Positions 1 to 8,225 of a stretch of 45,713 nt of DNA are shown in pieces. Numbering within the stretch: position 1 is the first letter of the stretch; every line of letters starts with the position of its first letter. This DNA comes from JAZIHH01 sp036678685 (GTDB lineage Bacteria > Bacillota > UBA4882 > UBA10575), in NCBI GenBank assembly GCA_036678685.1, contig JAZIHH010000010.1, positions 1 to 45,713 of the forward strand, read 5' to 3'. Under the pieces are notes generated by a model that did no database searches, had not been told where the DNA came from, and saw nothing but the letters and a program-made list of their open reading frames with translations. Made by a program: the position numbers and the translations under genes.

Positions 1-147
1 AATCTGGACTTGATCGAAAAAACTCATCATAATTACATTACATAAAGGGTAGATGACCACAAGGACAAGTATTATTAAAGATGGTGCCAAAAGAAGATAC
101 GGCGTCGCCCTCTTTTTTACCGGCATTAAATTGATGCGGCCAACCAT
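1..147 (-). CDS. Sugar ABC transporter permease, N-terminal fragment (MalF/UgpA type)
   Basis: This is the start of an inner-membrane permease that runs off the left edge of the window. The visible part reads MVGRINL, then MPVKKRATPYLLLAPSL, then a first transmembrane helix (roughly residues 17-36) and the segment MMSFFD. A short basic N-terminus, a LLLAPSL helix and a following YP are typical of the first helix of MalF/UgpA-type sugar permeases. Two starts are possible: the ATG at 145-147, preceded by a weak GGGGGT, or the ATG at 124-126. It lies downstream of the solute-binding protein in the same direction, the usual order of CUT1 sugar ABC operons. The partner permease must lie outside the window. 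Only about 49 residues are visible, so the substrate cannot be given. Confidence 0.7.
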   Translation of the reverse strand, partial: MVGRINLMPVKKRATPYLLLAPSLIILVLVVIYPLCNVIMMSFFDQVQI

Positions 148-264
148 CCAAGTTTTACCCCCAAACATGTAAAGTTAGTGGTGATCGTTGCCAAGATGAA
201 CTTCCCAATGAAACCAGCGGGAACAAGGGCAGGGGGGTTGGCAGCCCCCCGCCTTTTACATAAA

Positions 265-1529
265 TTAGCTGCCCGCCTCTTTAATAATTCTATTCCACTC
301 GCGCGCCGCATCATCAAGCGCCTCTTTAACTGTTTTTTCGCCAATTACCGCTTTCTGGATTTCTATTGTCAAGATTCTGCTCAACTCTACGGCGTTAGGT
401 AATCCCAGCATTGGCGCTTTTGCATTCGGCATCTCCATTTGTTTTAGAAATACCTGCATAAGCCGGTCGTTTTCCAAAAATCCTGTGGCGTTTTTATTTC
501 CTGGTAAGACGGCCAAATATTGCGCCCATAGTTCATTTCCTTCCGGCCCGGTAATATACTTCATAAATCTCCATGCCGCTTCTTTGTTTTTACTATGGGT
601 CGTCATTCCGATCAGCGAACCGCCGACAATAGTCCCGGTTGTTTTATCGGAAGGCATAAAGGTCACATCAAAATTTAAATCCTTATTAAGTTGTTTTTGA
701 ATATTAACCCCCCACGGCCCTTCAAACATCATGGCAATATTACCGCCGGCAAAGTTTCCTCTTTTTTCTTGTTCCCCGTTGGCCAATACCCCTGGGACAG
801 AGACCTGATGTTTATTGACTAAATCAACATAAAACTGAACAGCCTTTACTCCTTCTTCACTGTTAAAAACAGCTTCTCCCGTTTTTTCATCAATGATTTC
901 CCCGCCTGCTTGATATATTAACGGGAAAATATCATACGTTAGGTTTACAGGCGGTTCAACCTGAAGGGTACAGGTGAAACATATTTATTTTTAGCCGGGT
1001 CTGTTGCTTTAAGCGCTACTTCAACAAGCTCCTCCCAGGTTTGGGGCGGCCGCGGGATCCCAAATTCCCGGAAAAGATCGGTATTATAGAAAAGACAGAC
1101 GCAACCGGAATTTAACGGCAATATATATTGACCATTATTAACCCTTTTATGAAAAGTGGCATAATACTGATCCATAAAGTCACTTGGTTCTTTTTCAATG
1201 AAGGGATCAAGATTTTCTAAAATCCCCATATTAACAAATTGCCATACCCAATCAAACTGCATCTGGATAAGATCCGGGGTCTGTCTTGCTCGATGAAGGG
1301 AAATGACTTTATCATAATAACCAAGGAAGGGGGAGTCAACGATTTCCAGAGTTATATCGGGATTCTCTTTTTCGAAGGCTTCTTTAATATTCAAGAGCTT
1401 TTCGAAACCAATTTCATTTCCTTTCCACTGTAGCCATTTAACTACCGTTTTTTCCTGAGCTAATCCGCTCAAGTTAAAGCAGCTTAACACGATTAAAATT
1501 ACAAACAGCAGATAAAGGGATTTTTTCAT
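265..1529 (-). pseudogene. Extracellular sugar-binding protein (SBP family 1), frameshifted
   Basis: A secreted or lipid-attached sugar-binding component of an ABC importer. The first part (945-1529) has a signal peptide (MKKSLYLLFVILIVLSC, possibly a lipoprotein at that Cys), then a family 1 binding fold with PDLIQMQFDW and WEELVEVALKATDP. That frame ends early at 945, after a switch to nonsense residues. The second part (stop at 265) continues in another frame with VEPPVNLTYDIFP, GGEIIDEKTGE and EGPWGVNI. Adding one G near 980-981 (TATGTTTC to TATGGTTTC) joins both halves into one protein of about 421 residues, the usual family length. The start is set by GAAGGAGG upstream of ATG 1529. The gene lies between the GntR-SBP fusion and the permease. 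It is either a true pseudogene or a single-base sequencing error. Confidence 0.88.
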
Positions 1530-1667
1530 TTAATACCCTCCTTCATTTTTCAGGTGATCATGTGGTTAATGACGCAAGATCTTTCCAGGAGGCTCTCCAT
1601 CTTTCCGGGCCGGTCTTAAGTCAATCAATTCATCTCCCCGCGAAATTTAATATGTTTAGATCCGGTA

Positions 1668-3092
1668 TTACAGCTTATCGTAATAAATAAGATTCCGTAT
1701 TACTTCAGCATACTTTCTGAGCTCGGCTTCTACTGGCAGATCATGAAGCAGAATGTTTTTGGCACAAAGGAGAAAAAAGTAGATGATTATTGAGAAATAA
1801 GCATGGTTTACGGGAAAAAGCGAAGCGGAATTTATTTGTTTTTGAAATTTGTCTATAAAGGGGAAATCCTTAAATTCTTTTGACAAAACGTGTTTTTTGA
1901 GCGGCGGAAAGAAACCTTCTTCCTTATAACTATATATAGCAATTTGCTTGTCCCCGGTAAGAAATTCGATTAGTTTGCCGGCCAATTCTTTGTTCTGGCT
2001 CTGTTTAAAAATGCATAAAGACTGACTTAACACCCAGCTATTGGAAGTCCCATGCTCGTCTCTGGGGATACAAGTTATTTTAATTTCTAACTTGTCTTTA
2101 TTCCACTCTTTAACACGCCCTAAACTTGGTGGAACATCAAACATAAATGCCAACTGGTCTTCTGCAAATTTCTTTCTCATGTCATCAATATCATCAAATA
2201 AGACAATACTTCCTTCCTTTATTTTATCTTTTAACCAGTGAAAGGCAGCGAGCGTATTTTCTGAATCCATAACCACTCTACCGTCGTCATCTATTAACTC
2301 TCCGCCTTTAAGTTTTATTAACAACGACAGCCAAAATCCGGCAATTTCCTGCGTCTCAAGAGGAATGCCAAATCCTTCACATTTACCATTTGCCTTGTTT
2401 TTTATATCTTTTGATAACTGAATCAACCCTTCCAAAGTAATTCCATCATCGATCAAATTGGCATCAACACCAAACTTCTCAAGAACATTCAAGTTGCTAT
2501 ATAAAACAATGGGGGCGAGTGTCCAGGCGACCGAATATAAAGTGTCCTGATACGTTCCCACCTTGATATCAGCATTGTCCCAGCGTTCTTTGATATTTTC
2601 CATGCTAATATATTTATTTAAAGGTTCCAGCGCTCCCATCGAGGCAAAAAAGGTTGTCCAGTTCCCTCGAATCTGAGCTATGTCAGGCGCCGTCCCCGTT
2701 GAAATCATTAAGGTCAGTTGTTTTTGCATATCATTAAAACGGATTGGTATTATGTTTAGCTTACACATCGGGTTTTCCGCTTCAAAGGCAAATTTTATAT
2801 GGTTTAAATAATCGATTCCTGTTTTTTCCGTAGCCAACCAGGTGGCAAAATTTAAGGTCGTCCTATGCGTTGTCACAAAAGTTCCTTTCCCTTGTTTTAC
2901 GACGAGCCATCCCTCGTTAACAAGATTTTGGATCGCTCGTCTCATTGTATTGCGGCTCACCTTATATTCCTCGCATAAACTGATTTCTGAGGGAAGCTGT
3001 TCGCCCAACTTTAACTCGCCATTTTTTATTTTCGATAAGATAATATTTTGCACTTTATAATACAGGGGGACTGGTGCTTCCGTATTCTTCAT
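1668..3092 (-). CDS. GntR-family winged helix fused to a solute-binding-protein domain
   Basis: Probably a cytoplasmic one-component sugar sensor controlling the neighbouring ABC transporter. About 474 residues from the ATG at 3090-3092, chosen because GGAGAGGTG lies just upstream; a longer reading from 3182 has no such site. Residues about 8-75 are a GntR winged helix (PLYYKVQNIIL, GEQLPSE, VSRNTMRRAIQNL, GKGTFV). From about residue 80 the protein resembles family 1 extracellular sugar-binding proteins (IKFAFEAENP, TGTAPDIAQIRGNW, GALEPLNKYI, FMFDVPPSLGR, LIEFLTGDK) but has no signal peptide or membrane segment, so the binding fold would lie inside the cell. GntR regulators usually carry FCD, UTRA or aminotransferase domains, so this partner is uncommon. 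The sugar-binding protein and permease genes lie directly downstream on the same strand. Confidence 0.85.
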   Translation of the reverse strand: MKNTEAPVPLYYKVQNIILSKIKNGELKLGEQLPSEISLCEEYKVSRNTMRRAIQNLVNEGWLVVKQGKGTFVTTHRTTLNFATWLATEKTGIDYLNHIKFAFEAENPMCKLNIIPIRFNDMQKQLTLMISTGTAPDIAQIRGNWTTFFASMGALEPLNKYISMENIKERWDNADIKVGTYQDTLYSVAWTLAPIVLYSNLNVLEKFGVDANLIDDGITLEGLIQLSKDIKNKANGKCEGFGIPLETQEIAGFWLSLLIKLKGGELIDDDGRVVMDSENTLAAFHWLKDKIKEGSIVLFDDIDDMRKKFAEDQLAFMFDVPPSLGRVKEWNKDKLEIKITCIPRDEHGTSNSWVLSQSLCIFKQSQNKELAGKLIEFLTGDKQIAIYSYKEEGFFPPLKKHVLSKEFKDFPFIDKFQKQINSASLFPVNHAYFSIIIYFFLLCAKNILLHDLPVEAELRKYAEVIRNLIYYDKL

Positions 3093-3157
3093 TACAATCA
3101 CCTCTCCGTTATAAGAACCACGCCATACCGTGATTTCCCATATTATGTTATAATAAA

Positions 3158-3198
3158 TTGGTATGTTGGTTTGTAGGCTCATTGGGTTGTTGGTATGT
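3158..3198. repeat. Two direct copies of TTGGTATGT upstream of the GntR-SBP gene
   Basis: TTGGTATGT occurs at 3158-3166 and again at 3190-3198, 32 bases apart (about three helical turns), in the region just upstream of the regulator start at 3092. Direct repeats on one helical face would suit an autoregulatory operator. This is inference only; no binding data are visible. Confidence 0.35.
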
Positions 3199-3310
3199 GT
3201 TAAAGATTTCTATATTTTTTTCAAAAATCCTTCCGGACTATTGAATTTTATTTGAGTTTCTTAAAAACTTTTTTACGGAGGGTCTCCCCTTTAACGTTAC
3301 CAAACTACCC

Positions 3311-4048
3311 CTATATCTCCTCTAGCTCCGGATATTTATAAGCCTCCTGGACCTGCGGGAGGTTGCGGTTCGCCACCCGCGCCGTAATGAACCGGCTGAT
3401 TGTATAGGCGTCCATCAACCCGGCGGGGAACGGTCTCATCATGGAGAGGAGGGCCTCATCGTCCAGTCCGTCTTTAAGCCAGTCCTGCTCATGCTCTCTG
3501 GGCAGAATCACCGGCATACGCTTTTTCGTATTATGGATCTTGGCCACCAGTTCATTGGCTTCGGTCGTCAAAATACTGTACGTCTTCAGGACCTCGCCGG
3601 TTTCCGGGTTGACCCATTGTTCCCAGATGCCCGCAAACGAAAAAATTTCTCTGTTTTTAAGAAAGATATAATACGGGTACTTTTTCCCTTTAAAAGCCCG
3701 CCACTCGTAAAACCCATCCGCCGGAATCAAACAGCGGCGCTGGCGAATGGCCCGACGAAACGACGGTTTTTCCAAAACCGTCTCCGCCCGGGCGTTTAAA
3801 GTCTTGCTTCGCATCTGGGCCGCCTGGACCGGGGTTTTAACCCAAAACGGGATCAAGCCCCAGGTTAAAGCCTGGAGCCGCTTCGGTTGTTCGTTGGTCA
3901 ACACCGGCATCTTCGGGAAGTCGAATCCGGAGACATAATATTTGGGTTCCTCCATCTCCGCCAGCAGTTCAAAAGGAAACTCCTCTTCCAATTGATAGCG
4001 GTTCTTTAAACTGCGGGCGGTTTGACTTAACGCATAAAAGAAACACAT
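3311..4048 (-). CDS. SRAP (SOS response-associated peptidase, YedK/HMCES-type) protein
   Basis: Protects abasic sites in single-stranded DNA by forming a covalent link through its N-terminal cysteine, as known for YedK and HMCES. The 245-residue protein begins MCFFYAL, so Cys2 becomes N-terminal after Met removal. The variant MCFF instead of MCGR is a divergent form. Other family marks are present: NARAETV, RRCLIPADGFYEW, FSFAGIWEQW, LTTEAN and IHNTKKRMPVIL, which supply the Asn, Glu and His of the active site. It follows umuC by three bases on the same strand, so it is the third gene of the LexA-controlled unit. That places abasic-site protection beside translesion synthesis. Confidence 0.92.
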   Translation of the reverse strand: MCFFYALSQTARSLKNRYQLEEEFPFELLAEMEEPKYYVSGFDFPKMPVLTNEQPKRLQALTWGLIPFWVKTPVQAAQMRSKTLNARAETVLEKPSFRRAIRQRRCLIPADGFYEWRAFKGKKYPYYIFLKNREIFSFAGIWEQWVNPETGEVLKTYSILTTEANELVAKIHNTKKRMPVILPREHEQDWLKDGLDDEALLSMMRPFPAGLMDAYTISRFITARVANRNLPQVQEAYKYPELEEI

Positions 4049-4051
4049 CGG

Positions 4052-5311
4052 CTACACCCTCACCTTAATAATATCCTCCCACCGGGTCGTATAGCACGGC
4101 GACAGTTTTTCCTGCCGGAGCTTCCATTTTTCCCCCGAGCCCTGGGCCGCCACTTTTAACGTGTCCCGGCCGTATTTCGCGTTGATCTCATCGATCTTCC
4201 GCATCACAACGGCCTGTTTCTCCCGGTCCACCCGGTCGAATAAGGAACCCTGGATCCGGTCCTCCGGCACAATCTCCATCACGATCACCCCGGCTTTTTT
4301 GTACCGGTATCCCTTTTTATAAATCATCCGCAACCCGGCGCTCGCATAGCGAATCAATTCAATAGTGCTGTTGGTCGGGACCGGTAATTTGTAGACCAGG
4401 TTCTTGGCGTATTGGGGTTCATGCTCCTTAAAGCTGTTGGTATGAAGAAAAACCATCATCATCCCGGCGCATGACCGCTGGCGCCGCAGCTTCTCCGCGC
4501 ATCTGGCCGCATAGGTTGCCACCGCCTCGGTCAGCGGTTCCAGTTCGGATTGCTCCTGCCCGAAAGAGCGGGAGGTACAGATCACTTTCTTGGCCGGTGG
4601 TATTAATTCCATCTCCAAACAGGAGATCCCTTCCAACTCTTTTTTTATCCTCAGGCCAACGACTGTCATTTTCCGCCGGACCCAGCCGTCGTCCAACTGT
4701 AAAAACTCGCCGGCCGTATACACCCGGTTTTTGTGGAGTAATTTCGTGTACTGCCGGCCGATCCCCCAGACCTCTTCGACGGGGAAAGAGGATAAAACTT
4801 CCGCAATTTTTTCCGGAGAAGCCAAAACACAAACCCCGTTTTGTTCCGGATTTTTTTTGGCCAGGTGATTGGCAACCTTCGCCAGGACCTTGGTGGGAGC
4901 CACTCCGATACTGACGGGAATCCCGATGTTACGCCCGACGGTGGTCCGGATGGTCCGGGCGTACTCCGCCCACTCCACGGATAAACCCGCCAAATTCAGA
5001 AAAGCCTCATCAATCGAGTAGACTTCCAATTCGGGCGTGAACTGACCGAGAGTGCACATAACGCGGTGGGACAAATCACCGTATAAAGCATAATTGGAGG
5101 AAAAAACCGCCACTTGATGGGCGGCCAAAAAATCCGCAATTTTAAACGCCGGTTCGCCCATTTTAATCCCCAACTGCTTGGCTTCGTTCGACCGGGCAAT
5201 GATGCAGCCGTCATTATTGCTTAACACCACCACCGGCCGCCCTTGTAAGTCCGGACGGAAAACCCGTTCACAGGAGACATAAAAATTATTACAATCCACC
5301 AGCGCAAACAT
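4052..5311 (-). CDS. umuC: Y-family DNA polymerase, UmuC type
   Basis: Catalytic subunit of a translesion polymerase that copies damaged DNA during the SOS response. It has 419 residues. The N-terminal catalytic core starts MFALVDCNNFYVSCERVF, with the first metal-binding Asp in the DCNNFY motif and the second acidic pair in YSIDEAFL. A DNA-binding helix-hairpin-helix region follows (SSFPVEEVWGIG), then the little-finger domain. The C-terminus (LRQEKLSPCYTTRW) matches the short DUF4113 tail found in UmuC rather than DinB proteins. Its start codon directly follows the stop of umuD, so the two are translationally coupled. The catalytic residues look intact. Confidence 0.95.
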   Translation of the reverse strand: MFALVDCNNFYVSCERVFRPDLQGRPVVVLSNNDGCIIARSNEAKQLGIKMGEPAFKIADFLAAHQVAVFSSNYALYGDLSHRVMCTLGQFTPELEVYSIDEAFLNLAGLSVEWAEYARTIRTTVGRNIGIPVSIGVAPTKVLAKVANHLAKKNPEQNGVCVLASPEKIAEVLSSFPVEEVWGIGRQYTKLLHKNRVYTAGEFLQLDDGWVRRKMTVVGLRIKKELEGISCLEMELIPPAKKVICTSRSFGQEQSELEPLTEAVATYAARCAEKLRRQRSCAGMMMVFLHTNSFKEHEPQYAKNLVYKLPVPTNSTIELIRYASAGLRMIYKKGYRYKKAGVIVMEIVPEDRIQGSLFDRVDREKQAVVMRKIDEINAKYGRDTLKVAAQGSGEKWKLRQEKLSPCYTTRWEDIIKVRV

Positions 5312-5734
5312 TTAATACACCTTCTTAATCACATAAGTGACAATACCCCACACGGAAAAATCCCGTTCTTCATTAACGACGATGGGCGGGTAAGCGGGGT
5401 TGGCCGGCATCAGGTATAAGTTTTTGCCTTCAATCTTAAGGCGCTTTAAAGTAAATTCACCGTCAAGAAAGCAGACGGCCAGCGCATTATGGCGGTAAGG
5501 CACGGCTTTGTCGATCACCAGCAGATCGCCGTTATCCACGCCCGCCTCCGTCATGGAAAATCCCTTCACCTTCCCGTAAAAAGTCGAGCTGGGGTTTTTA
5601 ACCAGTAATTCGTTTAAATCAAGGACTGCCTCCAAATAGTCCTCGGCCGGAGACGGAAAACCGGCCGCAATATGACCAACAGCCGGTAAAGCCCGTCTTG
5701 AGCTTGGATTGGAATGGTAAAGCTTGATTTTCAT
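5312..5734 (-). CDS. umuD: UmuD-type S24 self-cleaving SOS protein
   Basis: Regulatory subunit of the translesion polymerase; the RecA filament triggers self-cleavage to an active form. It has 140 residues and its key positions coincide with the numbering known for E. coli UmuD: an Ala24-Gly25 cleavage site (HIAAGFP), catalytic Ser60 and Lys97 (FTLKRLK). The serine motif is GFSM rather than the common GDSM, which keeps the nucleophile but changes its neighbour. There is no N-terminal DNA-binding domain, so it is not LexA. It is the first gene of the umuD-umuC-SRAP unit and lies directly behind a LexA box. Confidence 0.93.
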   Translation of the reverse strand: MKIKLYHSNPSSRRALPAVGHIAAGFPSPAEDYLEAVLDLNELLVKNPSSTFYGKVKGFSMTEAGVDNGDLLVIDKAVPYRHNALAVCFLDGEFTLKRLKIEGKNLYLMPANPAYPPIVVNEERDFSVWGIVTYVIKKVY

Positions 5735-5755
5735 GACGTCTTGACCCTTTCTTCC

Positions 5756-5769
5756 CGAACATATGTTTG
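5756..5769 (-). promoter_or_regulatory. LexA (DinR) box
   Basis: CGAACATATGTTTG matches the Gram-positive SOS consensus CGAACRNRYGTTYC at 13 of 14 positions. It sits just downstream of the predicted -10 of the umuD promoter, where bound LexA would block the start of transcription. Confidence 0.88.
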
Positions 5770-5781
5770 GTGTATACTTCT

Positions 5782-5809
5782 ATTATATCTCCTGCTTCCC
5801 GGTTGTCAA
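5782..5809 (-). promoter_or_regulatory. Promoter of the umuD-umuC-SRAP unit
   Basis: Read on the minus strand, a perfect TTGACA (5804-5809) and a perfect TATAAT (5782-5787) are 16 bases apart. The expected start is near 5775, directly before the LexA box. A strong promoter under tight repression fits an SOS gene. Confidence 0.85.
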
Positions 5810-6040
5810 GACATCACTCCGAAAAAAGAAGGAGGTAGTTTATTCCTCCCGCAGCCCATCGCCCCTAACCGGCCGTTGCCGATCGGCAAAGCTTCATTTC
5901 CTTCGGCGGCCGCGTTTTTAATACCATAAGCACAAAGCTTTTTCCGTAGTTTGAATCCTTTTTCCTCCGGTATAAAATCCCCGGGCAAATTGCAAAATAC
6001 TATTGAAATCAACAAGTCCAAGTCAAGGAGTAAAAGGGTT

Positions 6041-6502
6041 TTGATCAAGGATACAATGATCGTTGGTACTTTTGCCGGCTTAATTGGCAATATACCGAAG
6101 ACCGTCATCGCCTGGATCTTTCATTTTTCGGGTGTCTTGAGATACACTTTTGTCCACATTGCCGCCGGTTATTTTGTACCGGTGCAGTTTATTGATAATC
6201 CGGTCTCCCTTGTTATAGGATTCATTGCCGATTATACCATTGCAGCGGTTTTGGGGGTCGTTATGTACCTGACGCTGAAGAAATTCGGAACCGATTATGC
6301 GGTTTTAAAGGGTCTGGCCTTTGGGGCCTTTTTGTACTTGATTTTTTACGGGGCCTTTATGGCTCTTGATATCACCAGGGCCAGCCTTTTGACTCCGCTG
6401 CCCAACCTGCTTTTACTCTTTCCCCATATGATCTTTGGCGGAACCACTTGTTGGCTATTAAAAAGATATAGTAAAGTACTTCGGGTCGAACAGAACGGTT
6501 AA
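6041..6502 (+). CDS. Small multi-pass membrane protein, unknown function
   Basis: About 153 residues from the TTG at 6041, chosen because AAGGAG lies 10 bases upstream; an open frame continues to 5951 without a good binding site. Four hydrophobic stretches can be seen: TMIVGTFAGLIGNIP, LVIGFIADYTIAAVLGVV, LAFGAFLYLIFYGAFMAL and NLLLLFPHMIFGGTTCWLL. They suggest a four-helix inner-membrane protein with a basic C-terminus. No catalytic motif is seen and I do not recognise a named family. It stands alone, divergent from the SOS unit, so the context gives no function. Confidence 0.65.
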   Translation: MIKDTMIVGTFAGLIGNIPKTVIAWIFHFSGVLRYTFVHIAAGYFVPVQFIDNPVSLVIGFIADYTIAAVLGVVMYLTLKKFGTDYAVLKGLAFGAFLYLIFYGAFMALDITRASLLTPLPNLLLLFPHMIFGGTTCWLLKRYSKVLRVEQNG

Positions 6503-6586
6503 ACTCCATTCACCTCTCTCGCTATTTTGCCGGGGCAGATCTAAAGGCAGAATATGAGTAAGCGGCGCCAGATAGTTGGCATTCAT

Positions 6587-6850
6587 TTATAATGAGCTTG
6601 CCTGTTCCCTAATTCCGTGATAAACCTGTTCCATCAGAATTCTAGAAATTTCAGTCCGAAAAGCGGCGTCATTCATGAACTTGGCAAAAATCTCTTGATT
6701 TTGGTCCATTCTGTTAATGAATAGCCCCTCCATGGTCTGATCCCAAATAAACTTGAAGTTCTCGATAGTGTTCACTCTGGCCGCTTGCACGATCTCTTCA
6801 TCGGCACTGGCATTTCTCCAAAGGCCTGAAACCCTTTTAAAATAAGGGCG
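6587..6850 (-). pseudogene. Remnant of a type I restriction enzyme R subunit (HsdR C-terminus)
   Basis: About 85 residues resemble the extreme C-terminus of HsdR subunits: VNTIENFKFIWDQ, then LFINRMDQNQEIFAKFMND, then a final VYHGIREQ. The pattern of an RMDxNE(E/D)IF segment followed by a helix and VYxxIR is characteristic of that end of the protein. No helicase or nuclease part, and no HsdM or HsdS, is present nearby. The open frame upstream to 6937 has no family resemblance. This looks like a decayed leftover of a restriction system. The match is from memory of the family pattern and should be treated as moderate. Confidence 0.5.
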
Positions 6851-6999
6851 TAAAAAAGTCCGGATAATATAGACGGACTTTAGGAATACACTGCAAAGGC
6901 GCAGAGTGTAAAATTGTTGGCGGACAAAAATAAACAAGAGAACATCCTATTGGTAACGTAGAATCAGCACATTCCCAATACCAAAAGGAGTGACCTCTT

Positions 7000-7104
7000 G
7001 TGAATACTATTTTACATCAAAGTTGCGAAAAATTATTTGCGAAGCTGCGGGATTTTACTTATCCGACAACCACCGGGCGATTTCCCCCAGATCTTGGGCG
7101 GTGA
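7000..7104 (+). pseudogene. Possible transposase N-terminal fragment
   Basis: AAGGAG at 6985-6990 is followed by GTG at 7000 and a short frame of 34 codons beginning VNTILHQSCEKLFAKL. A good ribosome site before a very short frame that runs into the 3' end of the HAD gene suggests the front end of a mobile-element gene cut off by rearrangement. The family could not be identified with confidence. Confidence 0.2.
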
Positions 7105-7861
7105 GATCCGGCTGATGTTCCGCGCCTGCCAGGTCTTCCGGCCGGGTTTCCCCGCTTAACACCAGGATGGACAGAATTCCGGCCGCCCGGCCCATGGCAA
7201 TATCAGTATACAACCGGTCGCCGACCATGGCTACTGACTCCAGTTGTAAATTATATTTGGCGCACAAGGCTTCCACCATCTCCGGATAGGGCTTGCCGAT
7301 AATCTTCGGTTTTACCCCGGTGGCCGCCGTCACCGCGGTAATCATGGCCCCACAGTCGGGGATAGGCCCGCGGGGGGTGGGACAGTTGTAATCCGGATGG
7401 GTGGCGACAAACGGAACGCCGTTCCGGACCAGGTCACAGAGGAGGCGAAGTTTCTCATAGGTAAGGGTCTGGTCAAAACCTAAAACCGCCGCCGCCGGAT
7501 GATGATAAGTCAGTTCAAAGCCGGCTGCCACAAACTCCGCCTCCAGTTCGGGGGTGCCGCACACCCAGATCTTTGGCCCGATTCCCTGCTTTTTTAACCA
7601 GTAAATGGTGGCGTCCCCCGAGGTAAAGACGTGTTTTCGTTCCACCGGAACTCCCAGGCGGGTAATTTTATCCACATAATAGCGGGCGCTGCGGGAAGAA
7701 TTGTTGGTGACAAAAATAAATTCTTTTCTTTGTTTCTTTAGAACCTGCACAAAATCTTGTGACCAGGGAAAAAGCTTCTCCCCCAGGTAAAAGGTGCCGT
7801 CAAGGTCTAACATGAAGGTACGGATTTTTTTCAAACGTTCTCGATTCTTATCTTTTACCAT
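7055..7861 (-). CDS. HAD-superfamily class IIA phosphatase (NagD/phosphoglycolate-phosphatase type)
   Basis: A soluble magnesium-dependent phosphatase acting on small phosphorylated metabolites. In its 268 residues motif I is FMLDLDGTFYLG with the nucleophile and acid Asp. Motif II is FVTNNSSRS, the lysine of motif III lies in KIIGKPYPEM, and motif IV is VAMVGDRLYTDIAMG. The cap between motifs II and III (ATHPDYNCPTPRG, DCGAM) is that of the IIA group, which includes NagD, AraL and 4-nitrophenyl phosphatases. The start has GAGGATG upstream. Substrate cannot be told from sequence, and it stands alone. All catalytic residues are present. Confidence 0.93.
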   Translation of the reverse strand: MVKDKNRERLKKIRTFMLDLDGTFYLGEKLFPWSQDFVQVLKKQRKEFIFVTNNSSRSARYYVDKITRLGVPVERKHVFTSGDATIYWLKKQGIGPKIWVCGTPELEAEFVAAGFELTYHHPAAAVLGFDQTLTYEKLRLLCDLVRNGVPFVATHPDYNCPTPRGPIPDCGAMITAVTAATGVKPKIIGKPYPEMVEALCAKYNLQLESVAMVGDRLYTDIAMGRAAGILSILVLSGETRPEDLAGAEHQPDLTAQDLGEIARWLSDK

Positions 7862-8225
7862 AGCACATCCTCAGGCCTTGCCTATTATTTAAAAGCTAAT
7901 ACTTTTTACCGGGTCTAATCACCCGCTTTAATAAACGTTTCGCCGTCTTACCGGAAAACCCTGTTTCTACTTTTCGTTTCGCACCTTCCCGCCCCTACTC
8001 CAAATATTTTCTTCCGTTTCAAGAAAGGAACCTAGGAGAAGACCCCGCCCCAGCCACTCAAGCAACCCGCTAACATAGTTATGTTGTGACAAAGAATCAC
8101 AGGTTTCCAGGGTAAGGCCGGTGATTCTGTTACAAAACTCCCCGGATCGTTGAAGAAAATATTAGAGGATTAAAGACAAATGTGTAGAAATTCTTCTAAA
8201 ATTAAACTTTTGAGGTGGCTAAGAA
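7862..8225. other. Intergenic stretch with no recognised gene
   Basis: About 360 bases between divergent genes. No convincing reading frame, RNA or clear promoter pair was seen. The last 20 bases hold the ribosome site GAGGTGG of the gene starting at 8226. Control elements for both neighbours would be expected here but could not be pinpointed. Confidence 0.4.
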
